Shown here one piece after another: positions 52,715 through 60,785 of a stretch of DNA of 64,000 nucleotides. This stretch comes from Alphaproteobacteria bacterium. Its GTDB lineage: Bacteria > Pseudomonadota > Alphaproteobacteria > CAAHEQ01 > UBA3637. The stretch lies in the NCBI GenBank assembly GCA_017539265.1, contig JAFYHG010000025.1:30233-94232 (forward strand), given 5' to 3'. The stretch's first letter is position 1. Each line of letters starts with the position of its first letter. Made by a program: the position numbers and the translations under genes. The notes under the pieces are model-generated. The model was given only the letters and a program-made list of their open reading frames with translations, ran no database searches and was not told the origin of the DNA.

Positions 52715-54451
52715 ATGACCGAAATTAGAACCCTTATTGATGAAATTAAATCTAATAGAATGCGTCTTCCGGAGATGCAACGTGCATATGTTTGGAAATC
52801 CACGCAAGTTAGAGATTTACTTGATTCATTGTACCGTAAATACCCAACCGGTACTATTTTAAGATGGGAAACCACTCAAAGAGTTCCTACTAGGGATTTC
52901 GCTGTTTCGCAAGAAAAAACAAAATATGAGTCCTATTACCTTTTGTTGGATGGACAACAACGTTTGACTTCATTAAAAGCAATTCTTTGTGGTGAACCTG
53001 TAAATGTACGTGGCAGAAAACGGGCAATTGATATCTATTTTAATCTTGATCACCCAGATAAATTGGAAAATACGAAAGTTGCTACTGATGACGACAATGA
53101 AACAGAGTTTGAAGAGGATGACGATATTAAAATTACTTCTGATGAAGAAGAAAACAAAAGCCGTATTGATGATTTAAATCGTCGTGCATTTGTGGTTGAA
53201 AACCCACTTGTAAAAAGCCAACAAAATTGGATTTCAGTTGCTGGGGTTTTCTCAAATAAAGTTTCTGTAACTGACATTATGTTAAGAGCTGGCGATATAA
53301 AAACACCTGAAGGTGAACAACGCTTAAAAAAGTATATGGATCGCTTCACCGCTCTTAAAAATATTGAAAACTATGATTTTCAAGTGAAAACACTTCCTGC
53401 CGGTATGTCATACGAGGAAGTTACTGAGATATTTGTGCGTGTTAACTCGGCCGGTACAAAATTAAAAGGGTCTGATTTGGCATTAGCACAAATAACTGCA
53501 AAATGGCCAACTATTGAAACTGATGAGGAGACTAAAGAAGGAGCTTTAGTTAAGTTTAATAAAGAAGTGGAATATTGTGAAAAACATGGGTGGGACGTTA
53601 GCACAGGTATCATTGTTAGAACACTTGTTGCCATACTGACGGGTCAATCAAAATTTAAGATTGTTCCTTCCTTAACAAAGGAAGATTTAGAGAATGCCTG
53701 GCCAAAAGTTACTAAGGCTTTAGAACAGACATTAGATGAACTGAAGAATACTTTTGGACTTGAGTCTGACGCCACCCTTTCTTCTCCGTACTTTATTGTT
53801 TCACTCGCTTTCCTTTATGATAAAAAGAATAATGTTTTAACCGATGATGAGGCCAAGCTTATAAAGAAATGGTTCCTTATCGCAAATGCAAAAGGCCGAT
53901 ATTCAAGAGGGTCATCAGAAACTATTTTGGATCAGGATTTGTATGAAATTAAGAAAAACAATCTGCAAGGATTGCTTGACAATCTAAAAATGCAATTTGG
54001 AAGGCTTGATTTCCATACAACTGATTTTGAAAATAAGAACACTGCAAGTGGTATTTTTAAAACCATGTTTACTGTGATGCGACACAATGGTGCGTTGGAT
54101 TGGAATACACCTCAGGTAATAAGCATGAATAATGTTGCAAACCGTAATCAAATCGAGTTTCATCACATATTCCCACAGGATTTTCTGAAAGGTAAATATG
54201 AAAGAGATGAAATTAATGACATTGCTAATCAAACTTTTATCGTGAAACGTACAAATGTTTTGATAAAGAATGATAATCCAGCTGTATATCTTCCTGAGGT
54301 CCTTGCAAAGAAAGGGGAAGAAAATTTTAGAAAACATTGTATCCCAACAAATACAACTCTATGGAATATAGACAAATATCCGGAGTTTATTATGGAACGC
54401 CGTCAACTTTTAACAGATATGGTAAATGATTATTTAAAAGAATTAGAATAA
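52715..54451 (+). CDS. DUF262/DUF1524 protein (GmrSD-type IV restriction-like)
   Basis: 578 residues. The DUF262 part has RLPEMQRAYVWK and the DGQQR motif (79-83), a ParB/Srx-like NTP-binding fold; an acidic stretch follows (about 130-150). The C-terminal DUF1524 part has NQIEFHHIFPQDFLKG (about 477-492), an HNH-like nuclease motif. Fused GmrS/GmrD proteins cut glucosylated or otherwise modified phage DNA; some have other defence roles. Stand-alone, as is usual. It joins tdk by a TAATG stop-start, which is unusual. Confidence 0.9.
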   Translation: MTEIRTLIDEIKSNRMRLPEMQRAYVWKSTQVRDLLDSLYRKYPTGTILRWETTQRVPTRDFAVSQEKTKYESYYLLLDGQQRLTSLKAILCGEPVNVRGRKRAIDIYFNLDHPDKLENTKVATDDDNETEFEEDDDIKITSDEEENKSRIDDLNRRAFVVENPLVKSQQNWISVAGVFSNKVSVTDIMLRAGDIKTPEGEQRLKKYMDRFTALKNIENYDFQVKTLPAGMSYEEVTEIFVRVNSAGTKLKGSDLALAQITAKWPTIETDEETKEGALVKFNKEVEYCEKHGWDVSTGIIVRTLVAILTGQSKFKIVPSLTKEDLENAWPKVTKALEQTLDELKNTFGLESDATLSSPYFIVSLAFLYDKKNNVLTDDEAKLIKKWFLIANAKGRYSRGSSETILDQDLYEIKKNNLQGLLDNLKMQFGRLDFHTTDFENKNTASGIFKTMFTVMRHNGALDWNTPQVISMNNVANRNQIEFHHIFPQDFLKGKYERDEINDIANQTFIVKRTNVLIKNDNPAVYLPEVLAKKGEENFRKHCIPTNTTLWNIDKYPEFIMERRQLLTDMVNDYLKELE

Positions 54452-55032
54452 TGTCAAAATTATACTTTTATTACAGTGTTATGGGTGGGGGAAAGACAAC
54501 CTCGCTTTTACAAACGGAATATAACTATTCCAAACAAGGCTTTAAGCCTTTGATTGTCAAACCGAAACTGGATGACCGTGAAGGTTCTCAGAACGGATTC
54601 GGTCCAATCCAAAGCCGTATCTTAACGGGCAATCATCAGGCTCTTTATATAGATTCGGTAACACCTGAAGCATTAAACGGTATAGATTTCAACATCTTGC
54701 TGGTGGATGAAGTCCAATTTTTTAAACCAAAAGACATTGAAGCCCTCTCCGACATTGTAGATAAGCGGAACATTCCCGTGGTTTGTTATGGTCTGAAGAC
54801 AGATGCTAATGGTAACCTATTTGAAGGCACAGCAAAACTGCTGGCAATCGCCGATAGCATTAAGGAAATTAAACACATCTGTAAATGTGGCAGCAAAGCC
54901 ACTATGTATGTACGGTATATTGATGGTAAAGTAGATACTTCCGGTGAAGCTATCGCTGTTGAAAAAGGGAATGTGACCTATGAATCCGTTTGCCGCAAGT
55001 GCTGGAAGCAAATCCATGGTCGGGAAAGATAA
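54451..55032 (+). CDS. tdk: Thymidine kinase, type II
   Basis: 193 residues. KLYFYYSVMGGGKTTSLLQTEYNY holds the P-loop (GGGKTT in place of the usual AGKST/SGKS), VDEVQFF is the Walker B region, and the Cys ligands of the lasso zinc site are CKCGSKA and CRKC. Phosphorylates thymidine for salvage. It starts on the last A of the GmrSD-like stop codon, so is co-translated with it. Confidence 0.92.
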   Translation: MSKLYFYYSVMGGGKTTSLLQTEYNYSKQGFKPLIVKPKLDDREGSQNGFGPIQSRILTGNHQALYIDSVTPEALNGIDFNILLVDEVQFFKPKDIEALSDIVDKRNIPVVCYGLKTDANGNLFEGTAKLLAIADSIKEIKHICKCGSKATMYVRYIDGKVDTSGEAIAVEKGNVTYESVCRKCWKQIHGRER

Positions 55033-55053
55033 TTCCTCTTGACATTTTCTCTC

Positions 55054-55082
55054 TTGCTTTAACAATGAATTGCTGATATATT
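55054..55082 (+). promoter_or_regulatory. Promoter of MIF-like gene
   Basis: TTGCTT (55054-55059), 17-bp spacer, TATATT (55077-55082), then AAGGAG before the ATG at 55118. Confidence 0.55.
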
Positions 55083-55117
55083 GCATTTATCTGAAATTTT
55101 AAACAAGGAGAAACAAA

Positions 55118-55462
55118 ATGCCATATATTGCTGCAAAAATGAGTTTTAAACTGGAAGAAGTCCAAAAAGACAACCTGCATAAAAAGTTGGAAGATGTGAT
55201 TTCTTCTGCTTTTTCAAAACCCAAGAGTTATATCATGACAAGCATTGAAGATGCTGCAACTCTTTATATGGGCGGCAATCGGGTGGAAAAAGGAGCATAT
55301 ATTTCCGTAAAATCATTAGGCTCAATTTCCAAATCTGCCTGTCAAACGGCAACTCAAGCAATCTGTGATATGCTTTCTGCGGATTTTGGCGTAGATACAT
55401 CCAAAGTCTACATCACATACCACCCCGTAGATTTATGGGGACATGACGGATATATGTTCTAA
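55118..55462 (+). CDS. Tautomerase/MIF superfamily protein
   Basis: 114 residues, the length of MIF. Pro follows the initiator Met (the catalytic N-terminal proline of the superfamily), and the C-terminus YITYHPVDLWGHDGYMF matches the MIF ending. Internal GGNRVEKGAYISVKSLG fits MIF strand order. A small trimeric tautomerase; MIF-like members occur in host-associated microbes and parasites. Start and length argue for an intact gene. Confidence 0.85.
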   Translation: MPYIAAKMSFKLEEVQKDNLHKKLEDVISSAFSKPKSYIMTSIEDAATLYMGGNRVEKGAYISVKSLGSISKSACQTATQAICDMLSADFGVDTSKVYITYHPVDLWGHDGYMF

Positions 55463-55485
55463 ATTACAGGAGAACTCGGCAACCC

Positions 55486-55614
55486 ATGAAAAAAAAGAAA
55501 TCAAAATGGGTATTGATAGCAGTCATCATAGTAATTCTATCTGCTATCTGGTCTATTATATCGGGTATCGTCTCTGGTATCGCTTCTTTAGCGAAGGAAC
55601 CTGATAAAAAATAA
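55486..55614 (+). CDS. 42-residue single-helix membrane peptide
   Basis: MKKKKSKWVLIAVIIVILSA then a second hydrophobic part and the tail KEPDKK. GGAG ribosome-binding site 14 bases upstream. A one-helix small protein between the MIF-like and methyltransferase genes; function unknown. Confidence 0.6.
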   Translation: MKKKKSKWVLIAVIIVILSAIWSIISGIVSGIASLAKEPDKK

Positions 55615-55640
55615 GGAGATTAGTATAAATTCTTGAAAAG

Positions 55641-56279
55641 ATGGATGACTTTTTTACTGCTCGTGTTGATGGATATGACGAGCATATGAAAAGCGAGATT
55701 GAAGGCTCATCTTTATTTTATAAATACACTGCATCACTTTTGCCTACAGAGAAAAATGCTAATGTTTTAGACCTTGGTTGTGGCACCGGACTTGAACTGG
55801 AAGAATACTTTTCTGTAAATCCACAAGCAAAAGTTACGGGGATAGATATGACAGAATCTATGCTGGACTTGCTCAAGAAGAAGTTTCCCGATAAAGATAT
55901 TACTACGATTTGCGGATCGTATTTTGATGTTCCATTGGGTAAAGAACTGTTTGATGCGGCTGTTTCTGTAGAGTCGCTACACCATTTTACAAAAGAGGAA
56001 AAGATACCACTATATGTGAAACTAAAGGAAGCACTTAAGCCCGGGGGATTTTTCATCCTTACGGATTATTTCGCTGACAGGGAAGAACAGGAAACTTTTT
56101 ATCGTCAAGAATTAATTCGCATAAGAAAAGAGCAAAATCTGCCTGATGATGTGTTTTATCATTATGACACCCCGCTTACGGTAGAACACGAAAAGGAAGC
56201 TCTTTTGACAGCAGGTTTTACACGGGTCGATGAAGTTAACAGATGGGAATCAACCCATACACTTAAGGCATTCAAATAA
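55641..56279 (+). CDS. Class I SAM-dependent methyltransferase
   Basis: 212 residues. Motif I NVLDLGCGTGLELEEYF, motif II GIDMTESMLDLLKKKFP, and post motifs AAVSVESLHHFTKEEK and LKPGGFFILTDYFA. Small-molecule type of methyltransferase; substrate unknown. Follows the membrane peptide by 26 bases, so probably co-transcribed with the MIF-like gene. Confidence 0.9.
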   Translation: MDDFFTARVDGYDEHMKSEIEGSSLFYKYTASLLPTEKNANVLDLGCGTGLELEEYFSVNPQAKVTGIDMTESMLDLLKKKFPDKDITTICGSYFDVPLGKELFDAAVSVESLHHFTKEEKIPLYVKLKEALKPGGFFILTDYFADREEQETFYRQELIRIRKEQNLPDDVFYHYDTPLTVEHEKEALLTAGFTRVDEVNRWESTHTLKAFK

Positions 56280-56339
56280 TTGACGATTATAAACTAAACC
56301 ACCACATTCCCCACAGCATTTGAGAGTATCATTTTGGAT

Positions 56340-56359
56340 GACTTGTGCGGTTTGGCTGG
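56340..56359 (+). repeat. Short dispersed repeat, module B copy 1
   Basis: GACTTGTGCGGTTTGGCTGG, identical at 57218-57237, with similar bases before it (TTTGGAT/TTTGAC). Both copies flank the 56471-57034 gene as direct repeats about 880 bases apart, which could mark an inserted segment. Confidence 0.55.
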
Positions 56360-56470
56360 ACTCGTCGTGCAATTTCCGAACTGAAAAATTTTCAATAAAG
56401 ATGTTTTTTATGTTGCAAAAGGGGTTTAATTTTGCTAGCTTAAAACCAGATCTAAATGAAAGGATTAAAA

Positions 56471-57034
56471 ATGGCAACAAAGAAAGAAGAACCAAAATAC
56501 ATTGGTCGTTATGGTGAAGTACTGGAAGATGTGAAAGAATGGGGAAGCACTATAGATGATCCTTCTGAACCTATATGTTTAAGGGGATGGGGAGTCGATG
56601 AAAACGGGGTAAAAAGAGAGGTTCTTTTTCATGTTTCTCGCAAAACAGGTAAAAAATGTGGAAGATACCTCATTTATCGTCCTAAGGAAGAAGGAGGAAG
56701 ACGTTCACCAATAATAGAGGTTTGTAATTACCTAAATGATTTGCTTCATGGAGATGATGTTTTTTATAATAGTTGGGGTACAGAAATAAAGGAAATTTAT
56801 TTTCTTAGAGGAAGGCAATTAAACGGAAAGGGTTATATTGGTAATGCATATAATGGCGGCCCTATATTTGGCGAAGAAGAAAAAAGAGCAAGAAAGAATA
56901 CTGCAGAAAAAAGTCGGGATCTTAGAGAACTATTTTCAGATACATCCGTCAAAGAGGCTATAAAAACAGGCAATATTCTTAAAGTTAAATCAGCTATGAC
57001 ACGTGCTTTAAAGAAAAAAGAAATGGGTGAATAA
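56471..57034 (+). CDS. Hypothetical protein between direct repeats
   Basis: 187 residues, charged, no signal peptide. C-terminal part is helical and Lys/Arg-rich (EEEKRARKNTAEKSRDLRELF). AAAGGA ribosome-binding site for ATG 56471. Family not recognised. It sits between two copies of module B and ends at a strong terminator, so may be a small acquired cassette. Confidence 0.65.
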   Translation: MATKKEEPKYIGRYGEVLEDVKEWGSTIDDPSEPICLRGWGVDENGVKREVLFHVSRKTGKKCGRYLIYRPKEEGGRRSPIIEVCNYLNDLLHGDDVFYNSWGTEIKEIYFLRGRQLNGKGYIGNAYNGGPIFGEEEKRARKNTAEKSRDLRELFSDTSVKEAIKTGNILKVKSAMTRALKKKEMGE

Positions 57035-57059
57035 GATTTCATTTTCTATATTTTTAATT

Positions 57060-57085
57060 CTGGGGTGTTTTAATGGCATCCCAGA
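57060..57085 (+). terminator. Intrinsic terminator
   Basis: 8-bp stem CTGGGGTG/CATCCCAG (one G-T pair), nine-base loop, then AATTTTTAT; 26 bases after the 56471 gene. Confidence 0.8.
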
Positions 57086-57122
57086 ATTTTTATATTGGAA
57101 ATAAAGGATTTTTTATAGTGTT

Positions 57123-57237
57123 GGTTCGACCAGACTCAAAAAATGAGCCGTTTTAAAATTTTGCGTTCGAACCAGAATAAATGCTTGCAAATAAAAGAAA
57201 AAGTCGCCGCATTTGACGACTTGTGCGGTTTGGCTGG
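57123..57237 (+). repeat. Modules A (copy 2) and B (copy 2)
   Basis: Module A copy 57123-57148 and module B copy 57218-57237. The segment 57086-57390 holds no gene; besides these repeats it has GCGTTCGAACC (tRNA T-arm-like but no tRNA around it) and a hairpin. Confidence 0.5.
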
Positions 57238-57309
57238 GCTACCTGGAAACCAGAAATAACCCTGAAATATCCTATTGTTCGGCAACGTTTTTTGCGTTAG
57301 ACAAAATTA

Positions 57310-57349
57310 TGTCACAGTCACCTGTACCATCCAACTGTGACACATTTTT
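57310..57349. terminator. Stem-loop with T-run
   Basis: 9-bp perfect stem TGTCACAGT (57310-57318) with ACTGTGACA (57334-57342), then CATTTTT. Could be a terminator or an operator-like inverted repeat. Confidence 0.5.
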
Positions 57350-57390
57350 CGAACGATGTCAAGATCGTCTTTTGAATTTTTTTAAGATAC

Positions 57391-57420
57391 AAAAAAAGCC
57401 GAAAAAATTCGGCTTTCTTT
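57391..57420. terminator. Terminator of the M20/LOG operon
   Basis: Stem GCCGAA/TTCGGC (57398-57403 with 57408-57413), AAAA loop, A-run before and T-rich after, so it works leftward for the M20 operon. Confidence 0.8.
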
Positions 57421-57442
57421 TAATGAATAATCGATTTCATTG

Positions 57443-58552
57443 TTAAGGTCTTACACTTTTAATTAAATCAATTAAAAATTCCGCATATTTTTCCAAATCG
57501 GCAATGGCAATATGCTCGTCTACGGTGTGGGCCAGTTTTGGATTGCCCGCCCCACACATAAGTGTATCCATCCCAAGTGCCTGATAAAACCCCGCTTCGG
57601 AGGCATAGGAAATTTCAAACTCTTCCGTGTTCAAAAGGTCTTTTGCGTTTTGTGTGATACGGCTTGCCGGTTGTTTTTCAAATGCCGGTAAAGTTTCTGC
57701 CGCATTGACCATTATTTGAGTATTGGGATAGTCTTTTATCAAGGTTTGATAAAAGGCGTTCATTTCCGTATTAATTTGCTCTAAAACATCCCGATTTTGA
57801 TACCGAACTTCCCAATCTATCGTGGCATAATCGGGAATACTGTTGCGTCCTATACCGCCATTAATAACCCCGACATTTAGAGTTGTCCCCTGGGACATAT
57901 AAACCACATTTAATGCCTCAATTTTTGAAATGATTTTGGCCGCGATATATGCCGCATTTGTTCCAAGACTTGGCGTGCCCGCATGCCCTGCAACACCCTT
58001 GATACAGGTTTGATAGCCTGCATAACCGCGATTACCGATGCACAATTTAAAATCGGTCGCTTCCCCAATCAGGGCATAATCGGGTTTGATATGCTTTTCC
58101 GCTAAAAATCGGGTAATTTGTTCTGCGCCATATACGGTTGTTTCTTCATCACAGGTAAAGGCTAAAAATATCGGCAAAGGAATTTGTTTTAATTTCGGCA
58201 ACAATCCCAAGACCACAGCAATAAATTGTTTCATATCCATAGCACCGCGACCATAAACTTGTCCGTCGTGAATAACGCCCTGGAAAGGGTCGGTTTCCCA
58301 ATCAGACGGCGTAGCCCCCACCGTATCCATATGTCCGGATAAAACGATACCGCCCGATATATCATGCAGTTCCCTGACATTAATTCCGGCCAAGATGTTC
58401 ATTTTGCCATCAGGATTAGGGATGAGTTCAAAAATAATTCCATTTTTTCGTAAATAATTGGTAATATAATCCACTATGGCGGAATTATCTTGAATTGTCG
58501 GATCCGTCCGAATTTGTATCAAATCACATAAAATATCGGCAATAGATTTCAT
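57443..58552 (-). CDS. M20 peptidase/deacylase, copy B (His-leader controlled)
   Basis: 369 residues with the full M20 set: LSGHMDTVGA, GRGAMDMKQF, CDEETT, GEATDF, HTVDEHIAI. Closest in the window to copy A at 32474-33589. It is the second gene after a His-rich leader peptide (59194-59271), 11 bases after the LOG-like gene. That control suggests a substrate that yields histidine (for example an N-acyl-histidine or His dipeptide); this is inference, as M20 sequence alone does not give the substrate. Confidence 0.92.
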   Translation of the reverse strand: MKSIADILCDLIQIRTDPTIQDNSAIVDYITNYLRKNGIIFELIPNPDGKMNILAGINVRELHDISGGIVLSGHMDTVGATPSDWETDPFQGVIHDGQVYGRGAMDMKQFIAVVLGLLPKLKQIPLPIFLAFTCDEETTVYGAEQITRFLAEKHIKPDYALIGEATDFKLCIGNRGYAGYQTCIKGVAGHAGTPSLGTNAAYIAAKIISKIEALNVVYMSQGTTLNVGVINGGIGRNSIPDYATIDWEVRYQNRDVLEQINTEMNAFYQTLIKDYPNTQIMVNAAETLPAFEKQPASRITQNAKDLLNTEEFEISYASEAGFYQALGMDTLMCGAGNPKLAHTVDEHIAIADLEKYAEFLIDLIKSVRP

Positions 58553-58563
58553 CTTTTATTTCT

Positions 58564-59106
58564 CTATTGTTTTCTGGTATCTCTTGCAGCCTTAATTGCC
58601 ATTTCAACCGCTTCTTCGGGAGTCGTAGCTTTACGGAATAGAATCCTTTTCCTGTCATCCAAATATGTGTCCGCCAGTTTATCTGCCCAACCGCCAAAGC
58701 CGGTTAAACAAATCACAGGAATATTCGCTTGATAGGCGATAGCTATTTCGGTTAGTGTCCCCGAACCGCCACTGATGGCAATAACCGCATCACACGATAG
58801 GATAAGTGAAAATTCTCGTCCGCCACCACGTTCTAATCCGCAGGGAATAATAACAGTCGGGGCATTGTCATCATCCCACAGGTCTTTCCCTTTCCCATAG
58901 GTCACACCGACGGTTATTCCGCCGGCTTTTTGTGCACCGCGACAGGCACAGGTAGAAAGTGAATCACTGTCTTTCTCGGCACCAAATACTAGGATTGCAT
59001 TATTTTGGGCTATTAATTGCCCTATTTTTTCGGCGATTTGTTCGGCGTCTTTTGAGTATGTTAAATCTGCCGCGGACCCCATAACCCCAATTTGTAATTG
59101 TTTCAT
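58564..59106 (-). CDS. LOG-like / TIGR00725-type nucleotide-binding protein
   Basis: 180 residues. Rossmann-like: IGVMGSAADLTYSKDAEQIAEKIG, IIPCGLERGGGREFSLILSCDAVIAISGGSGTLTEIAIAYQANIPVI. The GGxGTLxE motif and the preceding R are those of LOG/MoCo-carrier-like proteins (phosphoribohydrolase fold). Possibly hydrolyses or binds a nucleotide; role unknown. First structural gene after the second His leader; good GAGGAG ribosome-binding site. Confidence 0.85.
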   Translation of the reverse strand: MKQLQIGVMGSAADLTYSKDAEQIAEKIGQLIAQNNAILVFGAEKDSDSLSTCACRGAQKAGGITVGVTYGKGKDLWDDDNAPTVIIPCGLERGGGREFSLILSCDAVIAISGGSGTLTEIAIAYQANIPVICLTGFGGWADKLADTYLDDRKRILFRKATTPEEAVEMAIKAARDTRKQ

Positions 59107-59193
59107 TTTAGTTCTCCTCTAATAAAAAATTTTGTTAATTGATTGAATAAAAAACAGATGATTTATAAAATAAGCAGATAAGACAATACACCC

Positions 59194-59271
59194 TTACGGG
59201 TGATGATGGGCGTGAGCAACCGTCAAACCATTAATAAAAATTGATAAAGAAGTCATCTCATCATACAACAT
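59194..59271 (-). CDS. Histidine-rich leader peptide, copy 2
   Basis: 25 codons starting MLYDEMTS and ending LTVAHAHHHP, 88 bases ahead of the LOG-like gene. It matches the his-operon leader in start, end and promoter spacing, differing by an inserted codon and conservative changes. The hairpin after the His codons is a perfect CACCC-GTAA-GGGTG here, with the stop TAA in the loop region, but the T-run is weaker than in copy 1. Expected to respond to charged tRNA-His. Confidence 0.85.
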   Translation of the reverse strand: MLYDEMTSLSIFINGLTVAHAHHHP

Positions 59272-59280
59272 AACAAATCT

Positions 59281-59309
59281 ATTTTATGGGATAACTTTTA
59301 CAATGTCAA
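59281..59309 (-). promoter_or_regulatory. Promoter of His-leader copy 2 operon
   Basis: TTGACA (59304-59309), 17-bp spacer, TAAAAT (59281-59286), nine bases then the leader ATG. The -35 box lies within the last codons of the upstream gene (59298-59807). Confidence 0.85.
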
Positions 59310-59807
59310 TATGTTTTTTAATTTCTTTCGCCTTCGTAGGCGGTTTCGTTCCTTGCGGGCTTCGGCTCGTGCCAGTTGTTTGATACAGGCTTCCCGAATT
59401 TGCACATCAAAACCGTGTTCCATTAGAATATCATACATTTTTATTAAAAATTGGATTTTGCTTCTCTTTGTCGGTGTTTGGCAGGCACACCGATAGAAAC
59501 GGACACCACCCCATCTGAGCGTAAAGACCCAGTAATGCTTATGCCTCATTTCTGTCAGAAGTTTTAATGGAATAGTATGGCTGTCCCATCTGTTTTGGTT
59601 AAAGTTAATAATGTTCAACTCTATTAAGGCAGCTAATCGTTCTCGGCAGTTTTCCATCGCGTTTAATAAAGTTGTTTGGCCGTCCGGGTCATCATCCGTT
59701 CCGTAATCATGCATCAGAGTATCCAAAATGGCTCCGTTGCTGATTCCGCTTTTTAATTCCGTGACGGGATTTATTTTTTTATATTCGTATGAATGAATTG
59801 TTCGCAT
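59298..59807 (-). CDS. Hypothetical protein, paralogue of 60786 gene
   Basis: About 169 residues. Shared features with the 60786-61355 protein: ENCRERLAALIELNIINFNQN (compare DNCRKRLMELVQLNIDNF), a core VFTLRWGGVRFYRCACQTPT, and a basic helical tail RAEARKERNRLRRRKK. I chose the ATG at 59807 because a GTG at 59855 would put a terminator inside the gene. No known domain; possibly nucleic-acid binding by charge. Confidence 0.6.
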   Translation of the reverse strand: MRTIHSYEYKKINPVTELKSGISNGAILDTLMHDYGTDDDPDGQTTLLNAMENCRERLAALIELNIINFNQNRWDSHTIPLKLLTEMRHKHYWVFTLRWGGVRFYRCACQTPTKRSKIQFLIKMYDILMEHGFDVQIREACIKQLARAEARKERNRLRRRKKLKNILTL

Positions 59808-59816
59808 TTTTGAATT

Positions 59817-59843
59817 AAAAAGCACCCGGTAAAGGGTGCTTTT
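59817..59843 (-). terminator. Intrinsic terminator after the Api92-like gene
   Basis: 7-bp stem AGCACCC/GGGTGCT (59821-59827 with 59834-59840) with A/T flanks extending it, T-run on the minus strand. It separates the Api92-like gene from the 59298 gene. Confidence 0.8.
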
Positions 59844-59866
59844 CCACTTACCCACTTATTGAATTA

Positions 59867-60529
59867 TTATCGTTGATTTAAAGCACCTCCATTTAAATAA
59901 GCATTTTTAATCATTTCTTTTTCTTCTTCCGTTAACGGTTCACCCGAGTCTCTTTCAACATTTAAGAAATCACCATTATCCAACATGATACTGTTTTTAT
60001 TCGGTTTGGGATTTTCCAGTTCTACATCCAATCGAAAAGTTAGACTTGGAAACTGTATTATAATTGCCTCTAGAATAGATGTCGGAGGAGTCCATGCCGT
60101 TGAAAAAGACAAATAGCAACAGGCTTTTTTGTAAAAATTCTTTCGCCATTTAATGCTTGTATCAAAGGCATTCCATTTCGTTCCCCAGTGCTCAACACAC
60201 CAGTCATACCAATCAGAAGCACCATATTTTACGACACAATGAAAAGCTTTTTTTGCATTTTCACGATGGGTAACATCAGTATCAAATATCTTTCCGTCCA
60301 GACTTTTTGTCTCTTCTTCCGTTAGGTCTCCTTCTATTGCTTCTCGACAAAGCAGAGCGATATCTTCCTTCAAAGTATTAACAGATTGAATTTGATTTAA
60401 TTCTTCCGGTATGGGAATGATTTTGTTAAAATCAAACAATGTGTCCGGACCAGCGACTTGCTCTAAAAAATGTTCTATTTCAGAGCGTTCTCCACGAATT
60501 GTTAATTTATTATAACATATATTTGGCAT
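59867..60529 (-). CDS. Api92-like / YubB-type protein
   Basis: 220 residues. The N-terminus MPNICYNKLTIRG and the core DWYDWCVEHWGTKW are characteristic of the Api92/DUF1281 (YubB) ferredoxin-fold family found on plasmids, phages and integrative elements. Its role is unknown. GGAGG ribosome-binding site before the ATG. It suggests that 59.3-62.1 kb is derived from a mobile element. Confidence 0.8.
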   Translation of the reverse strand: MPNICYNKLTIRGERSEIEHFLEQVAGPDTLFDFNKIIPIPEELNQIQSVNTLKEDIALLCREAIEGDLTEEETKSLDGKIFDTDVTHRENAKKAFHCVVKYGASDWYDWCVEHWGTKWNAFDTSIKWRKNFYKKACCYLSFSTAWTPPTSILEAIIIQFPSLTFRLDVELENPKPNKNSIMLDNGDFLNVERDSGEPLTEEEKEMIKNAYLNGGALNQR

Positions 60530-60545
60530 ATTTACCTCCTTTCAT

Positions 60546-60707
60546 TTAAGCCGGCATATAGCCTTTTTCCAGAACGGTATGAACAACATATTCCAAAAAT
60601 CTCTGGTCATCTTCAGAACTGTGCAGGTATTCCATATAAACCTCTTCCGGTTGCCGGAGTTGTCTTAAGGCATCCCGCATTTTTATTTGACTTTTATTTT
60701 TTGTCAT
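60546..60707 (-). CDS. Small hypothetical protein (53 residues)
   Basis: MTKNKSQIKMRDALRQLRQP..., acidic middle (HSSEDDQRFLEY) and MPA end. AAAGGA ribosome-binding site before ATG 60707. It lies between the Api92-like and 60786 genes in the same direction, so probably one transcript. No family recognised. Confidence 0.6.
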   Translation of the reverse strand: MTKNKSQIKMRDALRQLRQPEEVYMEYLHSSEDDQRFLEYVVHTVLEKGYMPA

Positions 60708-60785
60708 AATATAATTCCTTTGCTGTAAAGTTTAATTTTTCAGATATCGGTCGGAGGACTGATCCTTCCGATATCCATTGGGAAA

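Noticed and set aside
57160..57180. tRNA gene suggested by GCGTTCGAACC
   Set aside because: Only a T-arm-like stretch; no acceptor, D or anticodon stems in the expected positions.
59808..59855. GTG start extending the 59298 gene
   Set aside because: The extension contains a complete intrinsic terminator and lacks a ribosome-binding site.
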